NCBI RefSeq assembly: GCF_004120195.1
Contig: NZ_SCHN01000015.1
Coordinates: forward strand, 102,281-166,280
Length of the DNA: 64,000 nucleotides
Direction: 5' to 3'
From: Enterovibrio baiacu
GTDB lineage: Bacteria; Pseudomonadota; Gammaproteobacteria; Enterobacterales; Vibrionaceae
The position numbers and the translations under genes were made by a program. The stretch's first letter is position 1. Every line of letters starts with the position of its first letter. Below, piece after piece: positions 55,980-64,000 of this stretch. Under the pieces are notes generated by a model. It saw only the letters and a program-made list of their open reading frames with translations, did no database searches and was not told the DNA's origin.

Positions 55980-56687
55980 ATGAATTCATCTTTTTTGAGT
56001 ATCGTGATCCCATTGGCAAAAGGTGAGACTCAGTGGGTTCGCTTGTGTGAAGACTTTAATGTGTTACCTCGAAACACTGAAATTATTCTTGCCGTCGTTG
56101 AAGGCGAAGATATCACTGAGCCAGTCCGTCAGTTTGAAGTCGATTTTCCGCATCTCAAATGGGTTGTTCTAAGCAGCGCACAAGGACGCGGCGTTCAGAT
56201 GAATAAAGGGGCGAGACTGGCGCAGGGTGAGTATATCTGGTTTCTTCATGCTGACAGTCGAATAACACGTCACAATGTTTATGCACTGCTCAGTTGCTTG
56301 AACAGTAAAAGAACACTGGCTACGTTGTTCTATTTTGACCTCTACTTTCATGATAAAAGAAGTAAGCTACTTTATATCAATGAGATAGGGGCTAAATTTC
56401 GTTCCGATGTGTTAGGGATTCCCTTTGGCGACCAAGGTTTCTTTCTTTCAAAAGAAAACTTTCATGACTTGGGTGGCTATGTTGAGGATGCACCATACGG
56501 TGAGGACCATTTGCTCATTTGGCAAGCTAAACGAAAAGCAATGAGTGTCCGCCGCTGCCCAAGTAAACTTGCTACAAGCGCCCGCAAGTATGAACGATTC
56601 GGCTGGCAATCTTTAACCCTAAAGTATCAGTACCTTTGGCCCAAGCAGGCGTTTCCTGAGTTAATTAAATTAATTCAGGGGAAATAA
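55980..56687 (+). CDS. TIGR04283-type glycosyltransferase
   Basis: The 235-residue GT2-like enzyme has the family pattern: SIVIPL at the start, GRGVQMNKGARLAQGEYIWF with HADSR (DxD-like), GDQGFFLSKENF, GGYVEDAPYGEDHLL and SARKYERFGW. NCBI names this group arsenosugar biosynthesis glycosyltransferase. It is the last gene of the cluster and should add the sugar or glycerol-like group. Start ATG 55980 is one base after the MTAP stop. It has no evident terminator; a TTTGGCCAAA palindrome lies nearby. Confidence 0.82.
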   Translation: MNSSFLSIVIPLAKGETQWVRLCEDFNVLPRNTEIILAVVEGEDITEPVRQFEVDFPHLKWVVLSSAQGRGVQMNKGARLAQGEYIWFLHADSRITRHNVYALLSCLNSKRTLATLFYFDLYFHDKRSKLLYINEIGAKFRSDVLGIPFGDQGFFLSKENFHDLGGYVEDAPYGEDHLLIWQAKRKAMSVRRCPSKLATSARKYERFGWQSLTLKYQYLWPKQAFPELIKLIQGK

Positions 56688-56765
56688 TCTTCTTTTGGCC
56701 AAAGGTTATACTTTGAAACTATTTTGCTCTTTCAATACTGATCTCTAGTCACCTTAAATTCATAC

Positions 56766-57206
56766 CTACGCAAACACCGAACTGTCAGTCTGCATTTGTG
56801 CTGCAAGTATCCCTGAAATGGCAACGGCTTCATCCATGTCCGATGTGTCGCCAGACACGCCAACCGCGCCAACAAGTTCTTTGCTTTCATCTCTGATTAA
56901 GATCCCGCCTGGTACGGGCACCAAATTCCCTTGCGCAAGTGTCGAAACGGAAGAAATAAAGCAAGGTCTTTGCTGGGCATCATCAGCAATTTTTCGCGAT
57001 GAGCACCCTAGCGCGAGTGCCCCCCATGCTTTTGCAATGGCGATATCCGGCCTCATCATGCTTGAGCCATCTTGCCGTTGAAGCGCAATTAAGGCGCCAC
57101 CTTTATCAAGCACCGCAACCGTGAGAGGTTGGGTGTTTAATTTAGATGCTGCATGAAAGACTTCGTCGGCAATCTCCAGCGCTTTTGGCAATGTTAGGTT
57201 TTCCAT
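56766..57206 (-). CDS. GlcG/HbpS family protein
   Basis: The 146-residue protein has the GlcG/HbpS (PF03928) pattern: LTVAVLDKGGALIALQRQDG, then ALGCSSRKI and VPGGILIRDESKELVGAVGVSG. Family members bind haem or small organic acids; GlcG genes lie in glycolate operons with malate synthase G. Here it follows aceB by 74 bases in the same direction and is probably co-transcribed. ATG 57206 is set by GAGGAG; an in-frame start at 57302 has none. Confidence 0.85.
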   Translation of the reverse strand: MENLTLPKALEIADEVFHAASKLNTQPLTVAVLDKGGALIALQRQDGSSMMRPDIAIAKAWGALALGCSSRKIADDAQQRPCFISSVSTLAQGNLVPVPGGILIRDESKELVGAVGVSGDTSDMDEAVAISGILAAQMQTDSSVFA

Positions 57207-57240
57207 TTGCTTTCTCCTCATTCCCTTGCGGGATCTTAGT

Positions 57241-57272
57241 GATGGCCACAATGCGAGCAGTGAATGGCCATC
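57241..57272 (-). other. Hairpin between aceB and the GlcG-like gene
   Basis: GATGGCCA and TGGCCATC (57241-57248 and 57265-57272) form a stem with a 16-base loop. No T-tract follows on the minus strand, so it is not a normal terminator; RNA processing is possible. Confidence 0.4.
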
Positions 57273-57280
57273 AATTTCAG

Positions 57281-58945
57281 TTATTCGAGCATCTCGTAGC
57301 AAGGAAGCGTGAGGAAATCTGCAAAGTCAGCATCCGTCGACAGTTGATAGAAAACGGCTGATGCTTCATCAAACTTTCGTGTTTGATCTTGTTCGCCGTT
57401 TGGATGCATCACCTCTGCTTTCATCGCGATGGTTTCTTCCTCTAGCCATTGCTTGAAAAGGCTATCCGTAAACAGCCTTCCATCATCGAGTTGCACTTGA
57501 TGCTTTAGCCATTGCCAGATATTTGCGCGGGAAATCTCTGCCGTCGCCGCATCCTCCATGAGGCCAAAGATAGGTACACATCCGACACCTCGAAGCCACG
57601 CTTCCATATACAGCACAGCGATACGAATATTCTTTCGAACGCCCGCTTCATCTTTTGGCCCCTCACAGGGAGAGAGTAAGCTGTCTGCGTTAAAATCCCC
57701 TTCGGGAATGACATGGCGTTGATTGGGGCGGTTATTCAACGCCTGATCGAAAATCTCGCGCGCAAGTATCACCAAATGCGGGTGCGCTACCCAGGTTCCA
57801 TCGTGTCCGTTTGCCGATTCGCGTCGCTTATCCTCAATCACTTTTTGCGTGACGAAGGCCATCTGGTCAGGATCTTTGGAGGGGATAAACGCTGACATGC
57901 CGCCAATGGCCAATGCGCCGCGTCGGTGACAGGTTTGAATCAATCGCTTACTGTAAGCATCAAGAAAGGGCGTATCCATACCCACAGAATGACGGTCGGG
58001 AAGTACTCTGTCTTCGTGATGCTTTAGCGTTTTGATGTAGCTAAAAATGTAATCCCACCGACCGCAATTCATGCCCACAATATGGTCTTTCATGGCATAT
58101 AAGATTTCTTCCATCTGGAAGACCGCAGGTAAAGTTTCAATAAGTACTGTCGCGCGAATGGTTCCGGTAGGCACATTGAAGTGCTTTTCCATAAAGGTAA
58201 ACACATCGTTCCACCACGCAGCCTCTTCCATGGATTCAAGCTTTGGAATATAGAAATACACCCCTTGACCGTTCTTTGCGCGAGCGGCGTAGTTATGGAA
58301 AAAGTAAAGACCCGCATCCATCAAACATCCGGGTATAGGCTTACCGTTGAATTGAATATGGGTTTCCTTCAAATGCAAGCCGCGAGGGCGCATGATCAAG
58401 GTTGCGGGGTTATCACCTAACGAATAAGATTTTCCGCTTTTTGGGTCAACGTGTGCGATGGAGCCATTGTTCGCCTCTCTCATATTGATTTGGCCATTCA
58501 CCATGTTTTCCCATGTGGGAGACGTGGCATCTTCAAAACAACACATGAAGACATTGGCACCGGAATTCAACGCATTAATGACCATTTTTCGGTCAATTGG
58601 TCCGGTAATTTCAACCCTGCGATCCAGCAAATCATCCGGAATCTCAGCGACTTGCCAACCGCTGTCTTCTCTTATTGCCTTTGTGTCTTGGCGGAAGTCA
58701 GGGAGCTGACCATGATCATAGGCCGCTTGCGTTTCGTTGCGTTTTTCGAGGAGGGCCTCAAGGCGAAGCCCAAATGTCTCGACCAGCAATTCCACAAACG
58801 ATAACGCTTCTCTACTGAGAATCGACGCAGCCTCTTCACTGAAAACTGAACCTTTAACGGCAATGAGTTGATCACTGTGTGATTTGAAATGTGTAAGCGG
58901 TGGTGTAGAGGGCATATCGCTCTCTGATGTTGTTTCATGATCCAT
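57281..58945 (-). CDS. aceB: Malate synthase A
   Basis: The 554-residue enzyme condenses glyoxylate with acetyl-CoA to malate. Motifs include CCFEDATSPTWENMVNGQIN, ATVLIETLPAVFQMEEI, GMNCGRWDYIFSY, GGMSAFIP and MEAWLRGVGCVP. The ATG at 58945 has GAGG upstream; a frame open to 59047 would include the operator. No isocitrate lyase gene is near, so it is probably fed by purine- or glycolate-derived glyoxylate here. It is transcribed divergently from gcl. Confidence 0.95.
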   Translation of the reverse strand: MDHETTSESDMPSTPPLTHFKSHSDQLIAVKGSVFSEEAASILSREALSFVELLVETFGLRLEALLEKRNETQAAYDHGQLPDFRQDTKAIREDSGWQVAEIPDDLLDRRVEITGPIDRKMVINALNSGANVFMCCFEDATSPTWENMVNGQINMREANNGSIAHVDPKSGKSYSLGDNPATLIMRPRGLHLKETHIQFNGKPIPGCLMDAGLYFFHNYAARAKNGQGVYFYIPKLESMEEAAWWNDVFTFMEKHFNVPTGTIRATVLIETLPAVFQMEEILYAMKDHIVGMNCGRWDYIFSYIKTLKHHEDRVLPDRHSVGMDTPFLDAYSKRLIQTCHRRGALAIGGMSAFIPSKDPDQMAFVTQKVIEDKRRESANGHDGTWVAHPHLVILAREIFDQALNNRPNQRHVIPEGDFNADSLLSPCEGPKDEAGVRKNIRIAVLYMEAWLRGVGCVPIFGLMEDAATAEISRANIWQWLKHQVQLDDGRLFTDSLFKQWLEEETIAMKAEVMHPNGEQDQTRKFDEASAVFYQLSTDADFADFLTLPCYEMLE

Positions 58946-58971
58946 ATGTAAGCCTCGTCTTGTTTTTATAT

Positions 58972-58981
58972 TTGTATACAT
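58972..58981. promoter_or_regulatory. GntR-type operator upstream of aceB
   Basis: TTGTATACAT differs by one base from the TTGTATACAA core. It lies 26 bases upstream of the aceB start on the minus strand. Confidence 0.65.
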
Positions 58982-59226
58982 TAAATAAGGTTTAATGATC
59001 CGTTTATATCGGATAAAACGACAACAATCAAAACAATTTATTAACATGAATTCTGTAAATTACGGTTTGTTGTTGCACGTTAATAGCAGTATTTCTCTCA
59101 CTTATCCCAATGAATCCGCTACTTAGCAAGAAAAGGCAAAATCAGCGATGAGCGAGAAGTTAAGTTACCGTTAAAAAATGCTTGATGATCATCGGTTATC
59201 GATCTAAGAATACAATATAAAGTTAA

Positions 59227-59238
59227 ATTGTATACAAT
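59227..59238. promoter_or_regulatory. GntR-type operator upstream of gcl
   Basis: ATTGTATACAAT is a perfect 12-bp palindrome, 11 bases before the gcl start and touching its ribosome site (CGGAG). Confidence 0.75.
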
Positions 59239-59249
59239 CGGAGTGTGAG

Positions 59250-61025
59250 ATGGCGAAGATGAGAGCAATTGATGCAGCTATTGCGGTATTGAAAAAGGAA
59301 GGGGTAACGAAAGCGTTTGGTGTTCCTGGTGCGGCAATTAATCCGTTTTACTCGGCGCTAAAGCTGGGTGGGGGTATTGAGCATATCCTCGCGCGTCATG
59401 TCGAGGGGGCTTCTCACATGGCTGAGGGATATACCCGCGCAAACCCAGGCAATATTGGTGTGTGTATCGGCACCTCTGGGCCTGCCGGTACTGACATGAT
59501 CACTGGGCTCTATTCGGCGCAAGCAGACTCTATTCCCATTCTGTGTATTACAGGGCAAGCGCCACGTGCGCGCTTACACAAAGAAGACTTTCAAGCCGTG
59601 GACATTGAATCCATTGCGCAACCCGTGACGAAGTGGTGCTCTACCGTCCTTGAACCCGCACAGGTGCCTCGTGCAATTCAACACGCCTTTCACGTTATGC
59701 GTTCAGGCAGACCAGGACCAGTTTTGATTGATTTGCCCATTGATGTGCAATTGGCAGAAATTGAGTTTGATATTGACAGCTACGAGCCCCTACCTGCTTA
59801 CAAACCCTCGGCAACGCGTGGACAAATTGAAAAAGCGCTAGAGATGCTCAATGCATCGGATAAACCGCTATTGGTCTCTGGCGGCGGGGTGATTAACGCT
59901 AATGCATCCAATCTGCTGAAAGAGTTTGCAGAAATTACGGGCGTGCCAGTGATTCCAACCTTAATGGGGTGGGGAACCATTCCCGATGATCATGAATTGA
60001 TGGTGGGCATGGTGGGGCTGCAAACTGCCCATCGCTATGGGAATGCAACGCTACTTGAATCTGACTTGGTGTTTGGGATCGGCAATCGTTGGGCGAACCG
60101 ACACACAGGGTCGGTTGATGTGTATACCCAAGGTCGACAATTTGTTCATATCGACATTGAACCAATGCAAATTGGCCGCGTGTTTTGCCCCGACTTAGGC
60201 ATTGTGTCTGACGCTGGTAGTGCGCTCGAACTTTTGGTCGAAGTGGCCAAAGAATGGCGCGGGGCAGGCAAGCTTAAAGATCGCAGCGCATGGGCAACGG
60301 CGTGCCAGCAACGTAAAGCGACCATGTTGCGAAAAACCCACTATACAGAGCAGCCAGTCAAACCCATGCGCGTATATGAAGAAATGAATCGCGTGTTTGA
60401 CCGAGATACCTGTTATGTCAGCACCATTGGTTTGTCACAAATCGCCGCAGCGCAATTCCTTCATGTCTATAAACCTCGCCATTGGATTAACTGTGGTCAA
60501 GCCGGGCCATTAGGTTGGACGGTTCCTGCAGCCCTTGGTGTGAGAGCGGCTGATCCTGAACGCGATATTGTCGCCATATCCGGTGATTATGATTTCCAAT
60601 TCATGATTGAAGAACTGGCTGTCGGTGCGCAGTTTAAACTCCCGTATATCCATGTGTTGGTCAACAACTCTTACCTTGGTCTTATCCGACAAGCTCAGCG
60701 TCAATTTGACATTGATTACTGTGTACAACTGGCATTTGAAAACCAAAACGTCGACGAACATGCAGATTACGGTGTCGATCATGTCACTGTCGTGGAGGGG
60801 TTAGGCTGTAAAGCACTTCGAGTAACAAACCCGGAAGACATTGCTTCTGCACTAGAAGAAGCAAAACGGCTGATGAAGACAAACCGTGTGCCCGTGGTGG
60901 TTGAGATCATGCTTGAAAAGGTCACCAACATCTCCATGGGAACGGAGATCGATGCGATTAATGAATTTGAATCCCTAGCTGAATCGCTGGCGGATGCACC
61001 GACCGCACTTGCCGCCAGTAAATAG
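59250..61025 (+). CDS. gcl: Glyoxylate carboligase
   Basis: The 591-residue thiamine diphosphate and FAD-type enzyme joins two glyoxylates to tartronate semialdehyde and CO2. The sequence [16 protein letters not shown] has Val51 where other ThDP enzymes have a Glu, the hallmark of Gcl. [14 protein letters not shown] and the Gly-Asp-Tyr motif bind ThDP. It is first of gcl-hyi-glxR. Length and motifs fit E. coli Gcl. Confidence 0.97.
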   Translation: MAKMRAIDAAIAVLKKEGVTKAFGVPGAAINPFYSALKLGGGIEHILARHVEGASHMAEGYTRANPGNIGVCIGTSGPAGTDMITGLYSAQADSIPILCITGQAPRARLHKEDFQAVDIESIAQPVTKWCSTVLEPAQVPRAIQHAFHVMRSGRPGPVLIDLPIDVQLAEIEFDIDSYEPLPAYKPSATRGQIEKALEMLNASDKPLLVSGGGVINANASNLLKEFAEITGVPVIPTLMGWGTIPDDHELMVGMVGLQTAHRYGNATLLESDLVFGIGNRWANRHTGSVDVYTQGRQFVHIDIEPMQIGRVFCPDLGIVSDAGSALELLVEVAKEWRGAGKLKDRSAWATACQQRKATMLRKTHYTEQPVKPMRVYEEMNRVFDRDTCYVSTIGLSQIAAAQFLHVYKPRHWINCGQAGPLGWTVPAALGVRAADPERDIVAISGDYDFQFMIEELAVGAQFKLPYIHVLVNNSYLGLIRQAQRQFDIDYCVQLAFENQNVDEHADYGVDHVTVVEGLGCKALRVTNPEDIASALEEAKRLMKTNRVPVVVEIMLEKVTNISMGTEIDAINEFESLAESLADAPTALAASK

Positions 61026-61064
61026 AACGCATCTTTTCATTTCAGGATTAATCCGGATTGTGTC

Positions 61065-61081
61065 ACACCACGCTGTGGTGT
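61065..61081 (+). other. Hairpin between gcl and hyi
   Basis: ACACCAC and GTGGTGT around GCT, without a T-tract. It probably marks an intercistronic processing or stability element rather than a terminator. Confidence 0.4.
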
Positions 61082-61110
61082 TATCGCAACCAAAGAATAA
61101 GGACATCGCT

Positions 61111-61902
61111 ATGCCAAAATTGACCGCAAATCTTTCGATGTTATTCACAGAGTTACCTTTCATGGCGCGTTTTAGTGCCGCCGCTCGAGCTGGCTTCCGT
61201 GGTGTCGAGTACCTCTTCCCTTATGAAGAAAATGCCTTAGACATCGCATCAGAGCTCGAGAAACATCAGCTACAACAAGTCTTGTTTAATCTCCCTGCGG
61301 GGGATTGGGGAAAAGGAGACCGAGGTATTGCCGTTGACCCAGACCGTGTTGAGGAGTTTCGACAAGGTATCCCTGTCGCCATTGCCTTCGCCAAAGTACT
61401 GGGGTGCCATCAATTGAACTGTCTTGCGGGCATCGTTCCCTCTGGCGTCACGCACGAAGAGGCGGAAGCGACGTTTGTTGCAAACCTTCAGTTCGCCGCT
61501 GATGCATTGGAAGCTGAGGGTATCACTTTGTTGATTGAAGCCATTAACACGCGTGACATACCGGGCTTTTTCCTCACAACGACCACGCAAGCGCAACATA
61601 TTCGCAAAGCAGTTGGGAGTAAAAACCTCTTCATTCAATACGACATCTACCACATGCAAATCATGGAAGGCGATATCGCGAGAACCATGCAGGAAAACGT
61701 AAAGGAGATTCGCCATATCCAACTTGCGGATAACCCAGGGCGTCACGAACCAGGAACGGGGGAGATCAATTACCACTACCTGTTTAGATGCATCGATGAA
61801 ATGGACTACGACGGCTGGGTAGGGTGTGAATATAAACCGGCAAGGTCGACACAAGTGGGCCTGACATGGCTTAACAACTACGACGTGAATAAGGAGCAGT
61901 AA
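61111..61902 (+). CDS. hyi: Hydroxypyruvate isomerase
   Basis: The 263-residue TIM-barrel protein converts hydroxypyruvate and tartronate semialdehyde. It shows the family start MPKLTANLSMLFTELPF and the metal-binding stretches LLIEAINTRDIPGF, FIQYDIYHMQIMEGD and IQLADNPGRHEPGTGEI, with the final GCEYKPA. The ATG at 61111 has AAGGAC upstream. glxR follows one base after its stop. Confidence 0.94.
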   Translation: MPKLTANLSMLFTELPFMARFSAAARAGFRGVEYLFPYEENALDIASELEKHQLQQVLFNLPAGDWGKGDRGIAVDPDRVEEFRQGIPVAIAFAKVLGCHQLNCLAGIVPSGVTHEEAEATFVANLQFAADALEAEGITLLIEAINTRDIPGFFLTTTTQAQHIRKAVGSKNLFIQYDIYHMQIMEGDIARTMQENVKEIRHIQLADNPGRHEPGTGEINYHYLFRCIDEMDYDGWVGCEYKPARSTQVGLTWLNNYDVNKEQ

Positions 61903-61903
61903 G

Positions 61904-62788
61904 ATGAGCACAATTGCATTTATTGGTACAGGCATCATGGGTAAACCGATGGCAGAAAACCTGCAAAAGTCGGGCTATCAGCTGCATCTCTCTGAAGTAC
62001 GCTCTCCTGCGCCAACATCCCTTATTGACGGCGGCGCAAAACGTTTTCCAAGTAATAGGCTCGCCGTTGAGCATGCGGATTTCGTCATTATCATGGTGCC
62101 AGACACGCCTCAAGTTAAAGACGTGCTGTTCGGGGATGATGGCATCGATGCAATGTTGACCGCCGGCAAAACCGTGATTGATATGAGCTCGATTTCGCCC
62201 ATCGAAACGCGACGATTTGCTGAACGTGTTAAAGCTCTGGGTGCTGACTACCTTGATGCGCCTGTTTCTGGCGGTGAGGTCGGCGCAATCAATGCCGCGC
62301 TGACCATCATGGTGGGCGGTGATAAGGCCACATTTGAAAACGCATTGCCCTTGTTTGGCGCGATGGGGAAAAACATTAATCTCGTGGGCGACTGTGGTGC
62401 GGGGCAAGTGTGTAAAGTTGCCAATCAAATCATCGTGGCGCTGAACATTGAAGCAGTATCGGAAGCCTTGGTCTTTGCCTCCAAAGCAGGCGCCGATCCG
62501 GCGCGCATTCGCGAAGCCTTATTAGGAGGATTCGCCAACTCTAAGGTGTTGGAAGTGCACGGTGAACGTATGGTCCAAGGCACATTCGATCCAGGTTTCA
62601 GAATCGCACTTCATCAAAAAGATTTGAACCTTGCGCTGACCGGTGCTGCTTCCCTAGGTGTGGCATTACCTAATACGCAAAAAGCCCAAGAGCTTTTTGA
62701 GATATGTGCAGAACAAGATGGCGCGGGTTGGGATCACTCCGCCATGGTAAAAGCCATAGAAACCTTATCTAACCACAGTATTCGCTAA
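61904..62788 (+). CDS. glxR: Tartronate semialdehyde reductase
   Basis: The 294-residue NAD(P)H-dependent enzyme reduces tartronate semialdehyde to D-glycerate. It has the Rossmann motif FIGTGIMGKPMAENL, the substrate loop DAPVSGGEVGA and the catalytic Lys in GQVCKVANQI. It could equally be called garR by family; the gcl-hyi context supports glxR. A terminator follows at 62834-62861. No glycerate kinase gene is in the window. Confidence 0.95.
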   Translation: MSTIAFIGTGIMGKPMAENLQKSGYQLHLSEVRSPAPTSLIDGGAKRFPSNRLAVEHADFVIIMVPDTPQVKDVLFGDDGIDAMLTAGKTVIDMSSISPIETRRFAERVKALGADYLDAPVSGGEVGAINAALTIMVGGDKATFENALPLFGAMGKNINLVGDCGAGQVCKVANQIIVALNIEAVSEALVFASKAGADPARIREALLGGFANSKVLEVHGERMVQGTFDPGFRIALHQKDLNLALTGAASLGVALPNTQKAQELFEICAEQDGAGWDHSAMVKAIETLSNHSIR

Positions 62789-62833
62789 ATACCCTTCTGA
62801 AACATGATCTTTACCGAGACCCATGTAAGCTTT

Positions 62834-62861
62834 GCCCGGTACTGATAGGTCCGGGCCTTTT
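62834..62861 (+). terminator. Terminator of gcl-hyi-glxR
   Basis: GCCCGG and CCGGGC around an 11-base loop, followed by CTTTTTC. Confidence 0.75.
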
Positions 62862-63047
62862 TCTGGCCGAGATGCAACACATGCCAAATCATGCTTCTTG
62901 GATGAGGCAAACGCATACAATTCGTTATCACCTAATGAAAATAACGATGAATGCCGCGAATCTGTTGAGGTATTAACGCCTTAGGCTGGATGAATCTTGC
63001 GTGATTCATTACAGTTGAAGCATGGCTTACTCACCCATGCAGGGATA

Positions 63048-63662
63048 ATGTCTCGGATCAGAGCGAAGAATCAGGAAAAAATTATCGAAGTCGCGAGCCT
63101 CTTATTTGCAGAAAAGGGGTATGCCGCCACCACGACTGCAGAGATCGCGCTGCGAGCTGAGATTCCAAAGCCCAACCTCTATTACTATTTCAGTAGCAAA
63201 GACAAGCTTTATCGCGCCGTGTTAGAAAGCGTGACACAGCCTTTGCTTCAAGCTTCTTTGCCCATCGAGCAACTGGAAGACCCACAAGAAGCACTCACCC
63301 AATACATTCGCACCAAGTTGCGAATATCGCGCGACCATGCCGCGGCATCAAAAACCTTTGCTGCAGAAGTCATGGCAGGAGCGCCACATCTACCAAGCGA
63401 TATCGCTGAAGCCTTGATGGATCAATCCAAAATGATGCTGTCCAAGTTCGACCATTGGATAGAGCAAGGCTGGATGGATCCTGTGCCTGCAAAACATCTG
63501 ATGTTTATGCTGTGGTCATCCACTCAAACCTATGCTGATTTCAACTGGCAAATCTGCCAAGTCAGCGGAAAATACGCACTCGAAGACGATGACTTTAAAG
63601 ATGCCGAAACCTTTTTAGTGGGATTGGTGTTAAAAGGGTGTGGTGTTAAAACGTTGTTTTAG
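63048..63662 (+). CDS. RutR-like TetR family regulator
   Basis: The 204-residue regulator has a TetR helix-turn-helix (AATTTAEIALRAEIPKPNLY, then YYFSSKDKLY) and the RutR/YcdC C-terminal domain (SKTFAAEVMAGAPHLPSDIA, LWSSTQTYADFNWQI). RutR of E. coli senses uracil and thymine and controls pyrimidine and related nitrogen genes. Its place after gcl-hyi-glxR suggests a link of purine or glyoxylate use to nucleobase sensing. ATG 63048 is preferred; AGGGA lies just upstream. It is not in one unit with glxR because a terminator intervenes. Confidence 0.87.
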   Translation: MSRIRAKNQEKIIEVASLLFAEKGYAATTTAEIALRAEIPKPNLYYYFSSKDKLYRAVLESVTQPLLQASLPIEQLEDPQEALTQYIRTKLRISRDHAAASKTFAAEVMAGAPHLPSDIAEALMDQSKMMLSKFDHWIEQGWMDPVPAKHLMFMLWSSTQTYADFNWQICQVSGKYALEDDDFKDAETFLVGLVLKGCGVKTLF

Positions 63663-63723
63663 AATCGAAACAACCCTTAATCTACAGTTCTTTCATCCTT
63701 ATTCTTTATGTCATTCTCTCTTC

Positions 63724-63767
63724 AAAAGGCCCGTTAGTGTGATTTGATTCACACTAACGGGCCTTTT
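63724..63767 (+). terminator. Terminator of the rutR-like gene
   Basis: Perfect 15-bp arms (GGCCCGTTAGTGTGA and its complement) around a six-base loop, with A- and T-tracts extending the stem. Confidence 0.93.
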
Positions 63768-63846
63768 TTCATTTTCCCGCTCAGTTTTTTCCGCGTTTCT
63801 CTCCATATACCCCCGTCACCCCATTCAATGTAAAAGGAAGCACAAC

Positions 63847-64000
63847 ATGGCAGTCATCATCGGCGGCGCAGGACTTGGTCAATTTGATGTTCACGGACAA
63901 GGCAGCGTGGGGTCAGCCAGTGGGCTGTCCGTCAATGCCTTTACGGGCAATGTCGTGGCGGGCGGGGCAGACCAACGCCTCATCAGTCAAGGGTTGGACC
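63847..64000 (+). CDS. 5' end of a protein, possibly a very large repeat or adhesin-like protein
   Basis: The frame opens with ATG at 63847 and runs off the right edge (51 codons seen). It begins MAVIIGGAGLGQFDVHGQG and continues with LSVNAFTGNVVAGGADQRLISQGLD. The NAFTGNVV...RLISQGLD pattern recalls the N-terminus of giant calcium-binding or YD-repeat proteins in marine bacteria. No signal peptide is seen, which fits type I secretion or an internal toxin. AAGGAAG precedes the ATG. Confidence 0.55.
   Translation, partial: MAVIIGGAGLGQFDVHGQGSVGSASGLSVNAFTGNVVAGGADQRLISQGLD

Larger units (their letters stand above)
58946..59249. promoter_or_regulatory. Divergent aceB-gcl control region
   Basis: The 304 bases between the two divergent starts hold an operator near each: 58972-58981 for aceB and 59227-59238 for gcl. 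A TACAAT at 59211-59216 could serve as the -10 box for gcl, placing the operator just downstream and favouring repression. No gene lies here. Confidence 0.6.

Overview
The window looks like a chromosome segment of a marine gammaproteobacterium of the Vibrionaceae, probably near Vibrio, Grimontia or Enterovibrio. The basis is a PrtV-type M6 metalloprotease, a DUF3389-like protein, a MenI/YdiI thioesterase, an FNR-type site ahead of nrdDG, phhAB and an unlinked RND pump. This assignment rests on recalled family similarity, not on a database search. No rRNA, tRNA, insertion sequence with a transposase, CRISPR array or prophage was found. Genes are dense, and most transcription units end in clear intrinsic terminators.

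Layout. 1-10.8 kb is mostly housekeeping: a PAS protein, an M48 lipoprotein protease, menI, small conserved proteins, DUF2797, a secreted EEP-family protein, the anaerobic ribonucleotide reductase pair nrdDG with its leader, a retropepsin-like protein and an aspartate/aromatic aminotransferase. 11-14.4 kb carries a PrtV-like secreted protease preceded by a small secreted protein that resembles the protease's own propeptide. A MITE-like element with 25-bp perfect inverted ends follows. 14.7-25.3 kb holds YceI, RidA, OsmC, a degenerate P-loop protein, RbgA, an EAL phosphodiesterase, phhAB, an M16 lipoprotein peptidase and a PhzF enzyme. 25.4-35.6 kb holds an EAL/HDOD protein paired with a large hybrid histidine kinase, and an RND efflux operon with two adaptors. 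35.7-44.3 kb holds a pair of perfect DnaA boxes in a gene-free stretch, nhaA, a thioesterase, a Nudix hydrolase, a DEAD-box helicase and a GH81 beta-1,3-glucanase lipoprotein with a 39-bp tandem repeat and a perfect LacI-type operator upstream.

44.4-62.8 kb is a purine-to-glyoxylate catabolic region. It has xdhABC-guaD, a GntR/FCD regulator, aceB with a glcG-like gene, and gcl-hyi-glxR followed by a RutR-like TetR regulator. Three copies of a TTGTATACAA-type palindrome lie in front of xdhA, aceB and gcl, and a weaker copy lies in front of gntR, which suggests one GntR regulon. Glyoxylate could then go to malate (AceB) or to tartronate semialdehyde and glycerate (Gcl, Hyi, GlxR).

A compact six-gene cluster (52.0-56.7 kb) sits inside that region: DUF2064/TIGR04282-type glycosyltransferase-like protein, ArsM-like methyltransferase, radical SAM protein, thioredoxin-type arsenate reductase, MTAP-like phosphorylase and TIGR04283-type glycosyltransferase. 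The gene set fits synthesis of an arsenosugar-like organoarsenical: reduce arsenate, methylate, add a 5'-deoxyadenosyl group, remove adenine and add a glycosyl or related group. It is the most interesting system in the window. Its radical SAM enzyme does not look like the classical ArsS family. The right edge starts a protein that may be very large.
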